A DNA stretch of 55,043 nucleotides from Bacillota bacterium (GTDB taxonomy: Bacteria; Bacillota; Clostridia; Acetivibrionales; DTU013). A model generated the notes under the pieces. That model did not search any database, was not told the DNA's origin, and saw nothing but the letters and a program-made list of their open reading frames with translations. This document shows, one piece after another, positions 7,441 to 16,500 of the stretch. Position 1 is the stretch's first letter, and each line of letters begins with the position of its first letter. The translations under genes were made by a program, and so were the position numbers. The stretch is taken from assembly GCA_023418915.1 (NCBI GenBank), contig JAEZYU010000043.1:1-55043 (forward strand). The letters are read 5' to 3'.

Positions 7441-8288
7441 GACAAACACCTGCCTGTTATTTCAATAAAAATGTCTTCAAGGGTCTGTTCACAGGAATGA
7501 ATCGATATAATCTGCCTGTTCTTGAGTCTGTGTATAAATTCCTCGTTTTCATACAATCCGTCCAGCTGAGTGTCAGTCTTCGCCCTTTTGCCATTTTCGC
7601 TGTATTGATAAGTCACCATATTGCCGCCTTTTTTCAAGCGAAGGTTATTAGGTGTATCGATGATCTTTATGCTCCCGTCTACGATAAAAGCTACCCTGTC
7701 GCACAGCTCCTCAGCATCATGCATGTTGTGTGTAGTCAGCAGGATGCTTTTGCCAAGCTGCTTTTGCTCAAGGATCATATCCTTCAGCGTACGGGCATTG
7801 GCAGGGTCCAGCCCTGATGTGGGTTCATCCAGGAATATCAGTTCAGGCTTGTGCTGTATAGCCCGGACGAAGCTCAGTCTCATTTTCATACCCTTTGAAA
7901 ATTCCGACACTCTTTTATGAGCATCATTTTGCAGGCCAACTCGCTCCAGCAGCTCCATTATGTCATATCCCGGCATGCTGTATAGTTTGCTGAAAAAAAG
8001 GAGATTTTCAAGGGCGGTAAATTTGCTGTAGAGGTTTGGGAATTCGAAGTCAACGCCTATATTCTGATAAAAATCTCTTTTGCTGTTTTTCACTTCAGCA
8101 CCAAGAACCCTCACGCTGCCGGAATAAGTTTTCAAAATGCCGGTGAGGATCTTCTGGACCGTGCTTTTCCCTGCGCCGGATGGGCCTAAGAAGCCGAATA
8201 TTTCACCCTTGCCCACAGTAAAGCTCATATTTTCTATAAATCTGCTGCTTTTTAGGTAAGAGAACTCAAGACCGGCTACACTGATCAT
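7437..8288 (-). CDS. ABC exporter ATP-binding subunit
   Basis: The 283-residue ATPase has Walker A GPSGAGKST (about residues 34-42), signature FSKGMKMRLSFVRA (about 129-142), Walker B and D-loop LIFLDEPTSGLDP (about 150-162) and the switch histidine in LLTTHNMHDA. The C-terminal 70 residues are the regulatory tail common in drug-export ATPases. Start ATG 8288 is preferred over a longer frame to 8363, because AGAGGTGG lies 6 to 8 bases upstream and the extra N-terminal residues match no family feature. It is the first transporter gene after tetR, 146 bp away. Confidence 0.92.
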   Translation of the reverse strand: MISVAGLEFSYLKSSRFIENMSFTVGKGEIFGFLGPSGAGKSTVQKILTGILKTYSGSVRVLGAEVKNSKRDFYQNIGVDFEFPNLYSKFTALENLLFFSKLYSMPGYDIMELLERVGLQNDAHKRVSEFSKGMKMRLSFVRAIQHKPELIFLDEPTSGLDPANARTLKDMILEQKQLGKSILLTTHNMHDAEELCDRVAFIVDGSIKIIDTPNNLRLKKGGNMVTYQYSENGKRAKTDTQLDGLYENEEFIHRLKNRQIISIHSCEQTLEDIFIEITGRCLS

Positions 8289-8434
8289 ATATTTGCCACC
8301 TCTCAAAATAAGTTTTGCCCGAATGATATACCGGGGACTGACTGATACCTCGGGATCTGGCATGTTATCTCGGGAAACGGTTTGTTATCCCGGAAACTGC
8401 CTGAGCGCTTTACCATAATTCATCGGTTTAGTTC

Positions 8435-9049
8435 TCATCTCGAATCACCCGCAGATGATATATCACTGAATAATTTCTCTGTGACTGCACTCAATAAATA
8501 ATCCAGTACATCGTCAAAAATATCAGCTCCGATCTCCTGCTTGTGTAAAAGAGTCAGGAACACAGCCCTAAATGCACCTGATATTATCTTGTGGTCAATG
8601 GCCGGCTCTATGCCGAAAATTCTGAGCAATTCCAATGCTGCGCTGTCATCATTATTAAGGTGGGTATTGATGCGTTCAGGGGGCAGCTTTCTTACAAGCA
8701 GTTCCACGTCACCTTCATACAGATTCAGCACCCAGGGTGTTTTTTTCACTTCGCTGAACAGGAGTCTGATAACTGACAGAAAGCTATCCCTGGGATCACC
8801 GTCTATGCTTTTGAGCTTTTTAAACATTTCAGCTTTTATCCGTTGATCTATACGGTCGAATACATCCATGAACAAATGCTCCTTGGATGGATAGAATAAG
8901 TAAAATGAGCCTTTGGATATATTTGACATAGATACAAGCTCATCCACACTTGTTTTTTTGAGGCCGTATTTGCCCCAGCACTCCTCAGCGGCATCCATCA
9001 GCCTTGTTTTTATTGCTTCCTTTTCTCTTTCAGAAAAACCCCTTGCCAT
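8435..9049 (-). CDS. TetR-family regulator of the ABC exporter operon
   Basis: The 204-residue TetR protein has its N-terminal helix-turn-helix at about residues 8-55 (FSEREKEAIKTRLMDAAEE, then TSVDELVSMSNISKGSFYLF). Start ATG 9049 (MARGF) follows AAGGGTG at 7 bases. A longer frame to 9091 would begin inside the operator palindrome and is rejected. It is the first gene of the leftward exporter operon. The 50-bp palindrome at 9062-9111 covers its -10 and leader, so autorepression relieved by an exporter substrate is the natural model. Confidence 0.92.
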   Translation of the reverse strand: MARGFSEREKEAIKTRLMDAAEECWGKYGLKKTSVDELVSMSNISKGSFYLFYPSKEHLFMDVFDRIDQRIKAEMFKKLKSIDGDPRDSFLSVIRLLFSEVKKTPWVLNLYEGDVELLVRKLPPERINTHLNNDDSAALELLRIFGIEPAIDHKIISGAFRAVFLTLLHKQEIGADIFDDVLDYLLSAVTEKLFSDISSAGDSR

Positions 9050-9061
9050 TGCTTCACACCC

Positions 9062-9111
9062 TTGGTTTACTATATGACTAAATTTGTACATTTAGTCATA
9101 TAGTAAACCAA
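9062..9111 (-). promoter_or_regulatory. Perfect 22-bp inverted repeat overlapping the tetR promoter
   Basis: Positions 9062-9083 and 9090-9111 are exact reverse complements, separated by TTGTAC (9084-9089). On the minus strand TTGACA (9123-9128) and TACTAT (9100-9105) are spaced 17 bases, so the -10 lies inside one arm and the start site falls within the palindrome. Each arm holds TTTACTATATGACTAAAT, so two TetR dimers may bind side by side. Confidence 0.85.
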
Positions 9112-9180
9112 AAAAATAACTTTGTCAATATATTAAAAAACAGGGTCATTGATTATGAGAGCCGGATGGTATTGTGGTTA

Positions 9181-9234
9181 GTAAGAAAATTCTACTACAA
9201 ACGAAAAGTTTTCTTTGAACCGAAGTGTTATAAT
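9181..9234. repeat. Dispersed repeat, module 1 copy
   Basis: GTAAGAAAATTCTACTACAA, then CGAAAAGTTTTCTTTGAAC and CGAAGTGTTATAATA, match module 1 at 3884-3936. It lies 63 bases upstream of the yqxD-like gene and ends in a TATAAT-like hexamer. Confidence 0.7.
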
Positions 9235-9296
9235 AAAGAAAAAGTACAGGATAACAATTTTTGAGTTTTTCATCAGGAAGGGAAATATAAGAAACG

Positions 9297-9734
9297 ATGC
9301 GGATATTGGTAGATGCGGATGCCTGTCCGGTAAAGAGCATTATTGTAAAATGGGCTAAACAGTATGATATACCTGTTACGATGTTAATCGATACGAGTCA
9401 TGAGCTAAACGACGGCTACAGTACTGTCATAGTCGTAGACAAGGCGCGGGACAGCGTAGATATCGCATTGGCGAATCTTATCGCAAAAGGTGATATCGTG
9501 GTGACGCAGGACTATGGTGTTGCGGCGATGGCACTGGGAAAAAGGGCAAGGGCAATTAACCAGAATGGATTGATCTATAGTGATAATAATATTGACAGGC
9601 TCCTGTTTGAAAGGCATCTCGGACAGAAGGTCCGAAGGGCGGGAGGCAGGACTTCGAACATGGGCAAAAGGACCAGGGCTGACGATGAGAGCTTTGAGAC
9701 GGCGTTTAGTAAACTATTGAAAGAACCTCTGTGA
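9297..9734 (+). CDS. yqxD: YaiI/YqxD family protein (UPF0178, DUF188)
   Basis: The 145-residue protein spans the full family: MRILVDADACPVK at the N terminus, TQDYGVAAMALGKRA near residues 71-85, and RRAGGRTSNMGKRT near residues 113-126. The family has a PIN-like fold with conserved Asp residues (D7, D9, D72 in this numbering) and is suspected to bind metal or nucleic acid, but the biochemical role is not settled. ATG 9297 follows an AGGAAGGG at a rather long spacing. It appears to be transcribed alone, with a dispersed repeat copy directly upstream. Confidence 0.92.
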   Translation: MRILVDADACPVKSIIVKWAKQYDIPVTMLIDTSHELNDGYSTVIVVDKARDSVDIALANLIAKGDIVVTQDYGVAAMALGKRARAINQNGLIYSDNNIDRLLFERHLGQKVRRAGGRTSNMGKRTRADDESFETAFSKLLKEPL

Positions 9735-9939
9735 TGGGCAGTATAAGCATGAAACTTGGGAAGACAGGCAGGAATCCTCCGCATTTCAATGGGGTGATGA
9801 AGTTCGTTATTCTAGTGCGATGCGGATTACGAAGAACGTCTGCTTTATGTTGACATAACGATACACTATAACGCTTTGCTAACTCAATCGATACAGGAGG
9901 CCGGAAGCTGATTAAATAGACGGGAAGGAGTTATTTGCA

Positions 9940-10821
9940 ATGAAAATGGAGAAATTCGTGCCTTTTCATATCAATGCCGAAAGTGATGATTTTAAGGGAA
10001 ACGGCAACAATGGACGGTATGTCCTGCTGCCTGGATCTGAAGGACGTGCCGAAAAGATTGCGGCGATGTGGCAGGATGTTACTGTCAGGAAACATCCAAG
10101 AAACCATAACCTTTATATGGGAAAGATGAATACGGAGTCGGGCGATATAGATATGGCTGTCATTTCAACGGGAATGGGGACACCCAGTGCGGACATAATC
10201 ATTAATGAGCTTATCAATTTAGGAGCGCGTAACCTTATTAGGATTGGAACGTCTGGCTCCATGCAGCCTGAGTATGTACCCGAAGGGTCTATTGTAGTCC
10301 CGACAGGCAGTGTAAAGGACGAAACGACTACAAGCAGATACCTTCCTGCAGAAATGCCGGCAGTTCCGTCAATGGAATTTCTCACTGCGGCACATATGGC
10401 AAAGGATGGCTTATTAGTCGATGCAGTGCATAACAGTAAAGCAGAAGCTGATAAGAGGGGACTGGCGAGAGTTTATCCGAATCAAGTTTTTTTTGGTATC
10501 GTACATTCAAAGGATTCACTCTATGCAAGAGAGATGCTCGTTGGGCCGAAACGCCGTGAGAACGAGGAATACATGCGTCTTTTGAAAGAAGGAGGCGTAC
10601 TGGCTTCTGAAATGGAGACCAGTATACTATTCACACTTGGCCAAATATACAGTCACCAGAATATAAAGAATGGCAAGCCGCCAATCGCGACAGGAGCAGT
10701 TTTGGCCGTGATCGGCGGATTTACGCCATTTGGAGATAAAGATACTGAGACCTCTGCCATCAATGCAGCGATATCGTACTGCTTCAAGACGGTTGAAGTA
10801 CTGAACTTATCACGTTTTTAA
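9940..10821 (+). CDS. udp: Nucleoside phosphorylase, uridine phosphorylase-like
   Basis: The 293-residue enzyme of the PNP/UDP family carries out phosphorolysis of a nucleoside to base and ribose 1-phosphate. Visible marks are LLPGSEGRAEKIA (phosphate-binding region, about residue 29), STGMGTPSADI (about 76-86), LIRIGTSGSM (about 98-107) and ASEMETS near residue 222 for ribose contact. RIGTSGSMQP and the order of the blocks favour uridine phosphorylase over purine enzymes. The chain is somewhat longer than E. coli Udp. ATG 9940 has GGAAGGAG upstream. It is monocistronic, followed by a GGGACAGTTCTC-type hairpin. Confidence 0.8.
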   Translation: MKMEKFVPFHINAESDDFKGNGNNGRYVLLPGSEGRAEKIAAMWQDVTVRKHPRNHNLYMGKMNTESGDIDMAVISTGMGTPSADIIINELINLGARNLIRIGTSGSMQPEYVPEGSIVVPTGSVKDETTTSRYLPAEMPAVPSMEFLTAAHMAKDGLLVDAVHNSKAEADKRGLARVYPNQVFFGIVHSKDSLYAREMLVGPKRRENEEYMRLLKEGGVLASEMETSILFTLGQIYSHQNIKNGKPPIATGAVLAVIGGFTPFGDKDTETSAINAAISYCFKTVEVLNLSRF

Positions 10822-10880
10822 TTGCATTGTCATGCGGATGGAGCCAGTAAAACGATCAGGATCGTTCCAGCAAAAACATA

Positions 10881-10911
10881 GGGACGGTTCTCCTTTTAGG
10901 AGAACTGTCCC
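10881..10911. repeat. REP-like hairpin (GGGACAGTTCTC family), copy 1
   Basis: GGGACGGTTCTCC (10881-10893) and GGAGAACTGTCCC (10899-10911) form an almost perfect hairpin with a TTTTA loop. It lies between convergent genes, so it may act as a terminator. The same motif recurs at 13457-13505 and 22945-22982. Confidence 0.8.
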
Positions 10912-10980
10912 TGCGATTGAAAAGACATTACTGCAATCACAAGAGCTTTTTCCGGAAGGACTGGTCCTCTGATTGCCTGA

Positions 10981-11709
10981 TTATGGGACTGGAGCGGTTT
11001 GCGGCTGGTGGTACGAAATCAGGTATGCCGCCGCACTGAATACCAAAGCCGTTGCAATAAAGTTGATAGGTGCCAGCAGTATACCGTTTGTTTTCCCGAT
11101 ATACATGAACGCCTCTATAAATTTTATGATATTTGCGGCTGCACTCGATAATGGCAAAGCCATAAAAGCAATACCAAAGCAAACCCAGAATACTGTGATG
11201 AAATATTTGCCGAATCTATAGGCAAGTGCTCCATACAACATCGCAAATGATGTTAGCATTATCAAAAGAGCAGCCATATAAGGTAATTCCAGTGCTTTAC
11301 TGCTATTTGGATACATTATCTCAATCAGAGTTATACCTTCCCGGACGCTGCCTGCAAGAGACTTCGAGACAAAGGTGTCAATAAAATCAAATATGTATGA
11401 CAATACTGCCAAGATAGCTGAAAGAATGACATTTGCTATGGTTGTGGAAAGAAATATCGTTTTTCTTGTATTTCCGTTTATGAGCAGATAATTAAATGAG
11501 GACCTGTAATCCGATAGAACGTATACAAATGCAAAGAATGCAGCTCCGATAAAAAGACCTGAATTGAATGTAAATGTCGAATTGCCGGCAGAAGTATATA
11601 TTATCGAAAATAATCCGATAGATGCGAATGAATATATCACTATAAACCACAATGTGCTTTTGAGCATGTTTTTCGCTTCAAAACGCAGGCATTTTGTAAT
11701 CCTGTTCAT
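10981..11709 (-). CDS. ABC-2 type permease of the GntR-linked transporter
   Basis: The 242-residue membrane protein has six or so hydrophobic segments. Its loop DYRSSFNYLLINGNTRKTIF, near residue 67, is typical of permeases paired with YtrB/BcrA-like ATPases. The start overlaps the ATPase stop by 4 bases. The substrate is unknown. GntR/ABC cassettes of this kind respond to cell-wall antibiotics in Bacillus (ytr operon), but that role is only inferred here. Confidence 0.8.
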   Translation of the reverse strand: MNRITKCLRFEAKNMLKSTLWFIVIYSFASIGLFSIIYTSAGNSTFTFNSGLFIGAAFFAFVYVLSDYRSSFNYLLINGNTRKTIFLSTTIANVILSAILAVLSYIFDFIDTFVSKSLAGSVREGITLIEIMYPNSSKALELPYMAALLIMLTSFAMLYGALAYRFGKYFITVFWVCFGIAFMALPLSSAAANIIKFIEAFMYIGKTNGILLAPINFIATALVFSAAAYLISYHQPQTAPVP

Positions 11710-12593
11710 TTCTTTCCCTCCTCATTGCTGTTGGTTAGATAAATAAAGAGCTTCTGTACCGGGATCGGTGAGACATCAACATCGTGTGATCTCAGCTCTT
11801 TTATTTTCTCTTCGGTGAATTTATCAAAAATCGCGGTTATCTTAACACTGCCGACCATCTCGCTGTGTATTGCATTATGATTAGCTGCAGCAGCATCGAC
11901 ATCGGCCGTCCTGCCGGACACATAGAATGCCATTTCTCTGAGCTCTGCCACCTGAAGCTGGCTTATCAGCTCACCATCCTTTATAATCAGGGCATCTTCA
12001 AATACATCAGCTGATTCTTCTATCAGATGAGTGGAGATAATAAATGTACGGGGATTATTGGTGTAATCCGCTATCAACTCCTTGTAGAACAGATCCCTGA
12101 CTGCGGCGTCAAGTCCGAGGACAGGCTCGTCAAAAATCGTAAGGGGAGCTCTGGAGGCTAAGCCGACAACGATGCGCAGTATGGACTCATATCCTCTGGA
12201 AAGTGCCTTGTATTTCTTCCTTTTCTCCAATCTGAATACTTCACAAAGCCTTTTGGCATACTCCATGTCGAAGTTGTCAAAGAACATTGCCGAAGTATTT
12301 AGTATTTCAGATACTCTCATTGTTGATATAAAATAGTTCTTTTCAGGTAAATAACACACATGGGGCAGAACCTTCTGATTCTCTTTGGCAGGCTGGCCAA
12401 AGAGCCTGACATCTCCGCTGTCTGCGAATATCCTTGAGGTGATTATATCAAGCAGTGTTGTTTTGCCTGCTCCGTTGCGTCCCAGCAAGCCGTAAATCTT
12501 ATTATTTGTCAGATTTGCCGAGAAGTCCTTCAGTGCAGTGACGTCTTTGTATCTCTTTGTCAGATTATTTATTTCGAGTATTGTTTCACTCAT
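11706..12593 (-). CDS. ABC transporter ATP-binding protein, YtrB/BcrA type
   Basis: The 295-residue ATPase has Walker A GRNGAGKTT (about residues 38-46) and Walker B FDEPVLGLD (about 155-163). The signature is degenerate, ALSRGYESILRIVVGLAS in place of LSGGQ...RxxLA. The histidine switch is ISTHLIEES. The last 70 residues form a C-terminal extension. The gene starts 8 bases inside the end of the GntR gene and ends 4 bases inside the permease, so the three genes are translationally coupled. Confidence 0.9.
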   Translation of the reverse strand: MSETILEINNLTKRYKDVTALKDFSANLTNNKIYGLLGRNGAGKTTLLDIITSRIFADSGDVRLFGQPAKENQKVLPHVCYLPEKNYFISTMRVSEILNTSAMFFDNFDMEYAKRLCEVFRLEKRKKYKALSRGYESILRIVVGLASRAPLTIFDEPVLGLDAAVRDLFYKELIADYTNNPRTFIISTHLIEESADVFEDALIIKDGELISQLQVAELREMAFYVSGRTADVDAAAANHNAIHSEMVGSVKITAIFDKFTEEKIKELRSHDVDVSPIPVQKLFIYLTNSNEEGKK

Positions 12594-12960
12594 TTTTACA
12601 ACCTCCTTTTCTTATCATTTCTATCAGCTCATCAATCTCAATTCCAAGATTCTTAGCTTCTTCCAGCAGCGCAACTATGAATTTATCATAGAAGCTGCCT
12701 CTTCTTTCTTCCTGGATCATTTTTCTGGCGCCGGCCGTTACAAACATTCCTATCCCTCTCTTTTTATAAAGAATTCCGCGGTCTACCAGCAGGTTGATTC
12801 CCTTACCTGCTGTCGCAGGGTTTATTTTGTAAATGACAGCCATCTGATTAGTTGATGGTATCTGTGTTTCTTCTTCGATGACGCCCTTGATGATGTCGTC
12901 TTCGATGCTCTCTGCTATCTGCAGGTATATAGATTTTTCATTGTTGAAATCAAGTTTCAA
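12586..12960 (-). CDS. GntR-family regulator, YtrA type
   Basis: The 124-residue regulator begins at TTG 12960, preceded by GGGAGGTG. A longer frame to 13038 has no ribosome site. It has a winged helix-turn-helix (SIYLQIAESIEDDIIKGVIE, then TQIPSTNQMAVIYKINPATA) and a short C-terminal tail, the layout of the YtrA subgroup with no effector domain. It is the first gene of the ABC operon. CTATAGTA occurs twice upstream (12977-12984, 13011-13018), and these are likely operator half-sites, one of them over the -10. Confidence 0.9.
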   Translation of the reverse strand: MKLDFNNEKSIYLQIAESIEDDIIKGVIEEETQIPSTNQMAVIYKINPATAGKGINLLVDRGILYKKRGIGMFVTAGARKMIQEERRGSFYDKFIVALLEEAKNLGIEIDELIEMIRKGGCKNE

Positions 12961-12976
12961 TGCTACACCTCCCGTT

Positions 12977-13038
12977 CTATAGTAAAGTGGTTCATTACTT
13001 ATGTAATTAACTATAGTACAAATGAAGCATAATGTCAA
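12977..13038 (-). promoter_or_regulatory. Promoter and probable operator of the gntR-ABC operon
   Basis: On the minus strand TTGACA (13033-13038) and TATAGT (13010-13015) are spaced exactly 17 bases. CTATAGTA is present at 13011-13018, overlapping the -10, and again at 12977-12984, which places one site on the promoter and one in the early leader. Confidence 0.7.
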
Positions 13039-13074
13039 TATGTTTTAAAATATATAGTATAAATCTTTCCGTAA

Positions 13075-13436
13075 GAGAGGATATAGATAGAAAAGGGCAA
13101 CTTCGGCTTCAAAAATAAAACCGTCAGAGGGTATATGGTATTCACCTCAAGTATTGGAAAATTCTATCTTCCGGTAGTAGAAAAAGGTGAAGGCATCAAA
13201 AACCTCCACTTTTTGAAAGTAAACAGAGCAAGGATGAAAACCTAAGAAACAGAGCAAGGATGAAAACCTAAGAAACAGAGATGTCACTTCTTGTACATAA
13301 AATAATGTCCCATTATGAGCTATTTTGTGCGGAGATTTTCATCGAGATGTATCAGCTTATTAGAAAAAACCGCAAGGCCGTTCACCTAACCACAAGAATT
13401 GTTTCAATGATTCGCAAGAACTGTCCCTTAGCTTAA
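13075..13436 (+). other. Gene-free stretch with possible coding relics
   Basis: The 550 bases between gntR and the amidase gene hold no clear gene. Two stop-bounded frames look faintly protein-like. About 58 codons end near 13248 (with GYMVFTSSIGKFYLPVVEKG, no usable start), and a 51-codon frame runs 13281-13436 from ATG without a ribosome site. They may be remains of a decayed gene. No family was recognised, and both could be chance. Confidence 0.2.
13221..13280. repeat. 26-bp tandem repeat, 2.3 units
   Basis: AAACAGAGCAAGGATGAAAA followed by CCTAAG (26 bp) occurs at 13221-13246 and 13247-13272 without a mismatch, then AAACAGAG again at 13273-13280. Identical units imply a recent duplication. 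Confidence 0.85.
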
Positions 13437-13456
13437 GCCATGGATTACGTGATTAC

Positions 13457-13505
13457 GAGAACTGTCCCCGGAGGAGGATATTCCTTGATGGCAGGGACAG
13501 TTCTC
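13457..13505. repeat. REP-like hairpin (GGGACAGTTCTC family), copy 2
   Basis: GAGAACTGTCCC (13457-13468) and GGGACAGTTCTC (13494-13505) are perfect arms around a 25-base loop that has its own GGAGGATATTCC hairpin. A single arm, AAGAACTGTCCC, also lies at 13416-13427. The element is immediately past the stop of the leftward amidase gene. Confidence 0.8.
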
Positions 13506-13509
13506 ATGA

Positions 13510-16500
13510 TCAACGTTTGCTGGAGAAGTAGTCCACAATGGCTTCAGCAAGTTTTTTAGCAAGATTGGTCTGATCTGTATTGCCTGTCAGCAGTTCGAAT
13601 TCTGTAGGATTTGGTACAAATCCCATCTCTATCAGCATCGAAGGTGTCCATGTGCCGCGCACCACATAGAAGTTTGCCCATCGGATACCTCTGTTTCTGC
13701 GTCCTGCAGCTTCAGCTCCTGTGGCAAGCTTTTGCGACAACGATTTGGCTATTGACTCCTTGTAGTGGACAGAACAGCCTTCGATTACAGATATGTCTGT
13801 ATTTTCTGCCATACTGTTGGCGTGTATCGACAGGAACATGTCCGGTTTTGCATCTCTTGAGGCAGTCAGCCTGTCAAAAAGGGATACGGATACGTCAGTG
13901 GTTCTTGTCATGAGTACATCTGCCCCAAGCTTCATAAGCTCAGTTTTCAGCTTCAGTGCCGTATTCAGGTTAATTTTTTTCTCGGCATATTCAGCTCCCA
14001 AAGGTCCTGTTGCTCCGGTATCAGTGCCGCCGTGTCCGGGGTCGAGCATTATGACTATGCCGGAGAGAGGCTTACTGCCCGCCGATGCTTTTACAGTCCT
14101 TTTTACATGGACTATTATTCCGTTGGAGGTTTTTTCAATATAATAACCTTCAATAACTGCTCCTTGCTTCAGGTTCAGTACATATTGGCCGAGATGACCG
14201 GATTTTGTAAACACGGCAGATGAAAACAGCGAGTTTGCGGGCAACACAGGCAAAACACCTGAAGTCGCCGCAGATATATTCACCTTCAGCTTTGTTCCGT
14301 CAAATGATGCGGTTGCGGCGAGAGATGAAGGGTAGACCAGCTTGAGTGTATCCCATTTTTCGCCTGATTTATATATTGCCGAGGTTACACTCGGACTCAG
14401 CGAAGCCTTTGAGGTATAGGTCGATATACTTATTTTTCTGACCCATAGACCTGAAGCCAACCTTGCATAGCTTCCAGTCATACCGGTCACATAATCGACC
14501 ATTCCCTTTCTGAGCTCATATGCCGCTCCATTGGCAGAGTTGGGTGTTTCAAAGGTATCGATATCTTCATTTGTAATCTCCGCATAGAACGGTGAGCCCT
14601 TCATGATGACGCCGACCTTTGCCGGTGCAGTTCTTGATTTGACAGTACCATTGTAATTCATAGTGTATACAGGTGCACCCAGGTTTATGTTGCGCGGAGT
14701 GCCCGTATATGATGGGATCGTATACGTGTAGGTAAATTTTGCTTGATACAGTCCGCCGCTCTTTGAGGTTGTTGTCATATTATAAGTTTTCCCGCCAATT
14801 TTTACTGTTACCTTTGCACCAGCGGGCGCCTGGCAAGACAATGTGATTTTTTCACCCGGCATCCTGTATTCCTGTGATTGAGGGAACGCTGAGGATGCAA
14901 TTATCTGTGCACTGCTCATCTTAACCGGAGCAGAGGATCCTGTCGGCCTTGTTATTGTGCGTGTCAAATAGGAGCCTTCCTGTGTGAACGTGAATGTATT
15001 GGCGCCTTTGTTCAGATCGGCAAGTATCCCGAAATACCCTTTGGGAGAGCGGTTTTCTACCAGTCGTCCATTAAGGTACAATGGCTTGGAGGGATCTGAC
15101 GCACCGGTCAGATAATACTTGGTGTAGCTGGTTGATATGTCCTTTGATGGCCATGCAAGGGATACGGGAATATTTGCTGTTCTGCCGTCCAGTCGGGAGT
15201 AAACACCCTTGATCAAAGCTCTCAATGCGGGGTAGTTGGCCAGCGATGTGTAATTATAGAACACACTGCCTTTCACTTCCTTGTAGTTTCTATTTAACAG
15301 CATTTGCCTCTCGATTTCAGCAACACCATACCAGGGACTGGTTTTACTGGAATTGCCGGCTTTGTATGCAGCATGGCCTACATACAGATCGACAGATGTA
15401 CCTTTCACGACATTTCTCCACCATGTAAGGATTTTGCTGTAATCAGCTATTTTGTACCCTATATTCCAATATATCTGAGGACAGATATAATCAACTATGC
15501 CGTCCTTTACCCATTTCCTCGAATCTGCGAAATGGTCATAATATGTCTCAAGTCCGTTTGTGTCCATGCCAAGCGAATTGTGAGACTTATTGGCCCATAT
15601 CCCGAAGGGGCTTATTCCGAAGCGTACATCGCTGCCGGAGGATTTTATGGCATTATAGACTTCGGCTACCAATTTGTTGACATTGTCCCTTCTCCAGTCC
15701 CCGATATCCTTGTATCCTTTTCCGTATGCCGCATATGTCTTTGAATCATTGAAATCCCTGCCTGGGTAAAAATAGTCGTCAAAATGAATACCGTCTATAT
15801 CGTATGTATTGACCAGCTCCATCACACTGTCGACGATCAGCTTTCGTACTTCAGGGATGCCTGGATTGAAATAGAGGTTGCTGTCCTTGTATGTCACGAC
15901 CCAGCCTGGATTTTTACGGGCTGGATGACTATAGTGCAGGGAGCTGATGGTCGGCTTGGCTTCCGAGGCCGTTTTCTTTGTGATCCTGTATGGATTTATC
16001 CATGCATGCAGCTGGATGCCTCTTTTATGGGCTTCTGTTATCCAGAAATCAAGAGGATCGAACCCTCCGTCGGGAGCTTTTCCCTGAGTTCCGGTGAGGA
16101 ATTTGGACCAGGGGAAATATTTAGATTTATAGAAAGCATCAGCAGTAGGCCTTACCTGAAGAAATACTGTATTCAAGCCGGTATCCTGCGCATTGTCCAG
16201 TATTGTCAGAGCTTCGTTTTTCAAAGCTTCGGGATCTGTTGTGGGCTCAGATGGATAATCGATATTTACGACTGATGCTACCCATAAACCGCGCATTTCC
16301 TCTTTGGCGTCGATCAGCGTATAATGATCATCGCTGCTTTGTTCATTTGTATTGGCAGCCAGTATCGAGCTTGTCGACAAAAAAGCCATACCCTTCATAA
16401 CATCGTCATACAGCGAAGCACCGATAGCAGTACTTCCTTCTCCTGCGATGCTGTTATATTTTCCGGAACTATCTGCGGAAGCCGGAATTACAGCATTCTG

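Noticed and set aside
9050..9091. Upstream start of the exporter tetR gene
   Set aside because: The added residues would be encoded by the operator palindrome, and the ATG at 9049 has the ribosome site.
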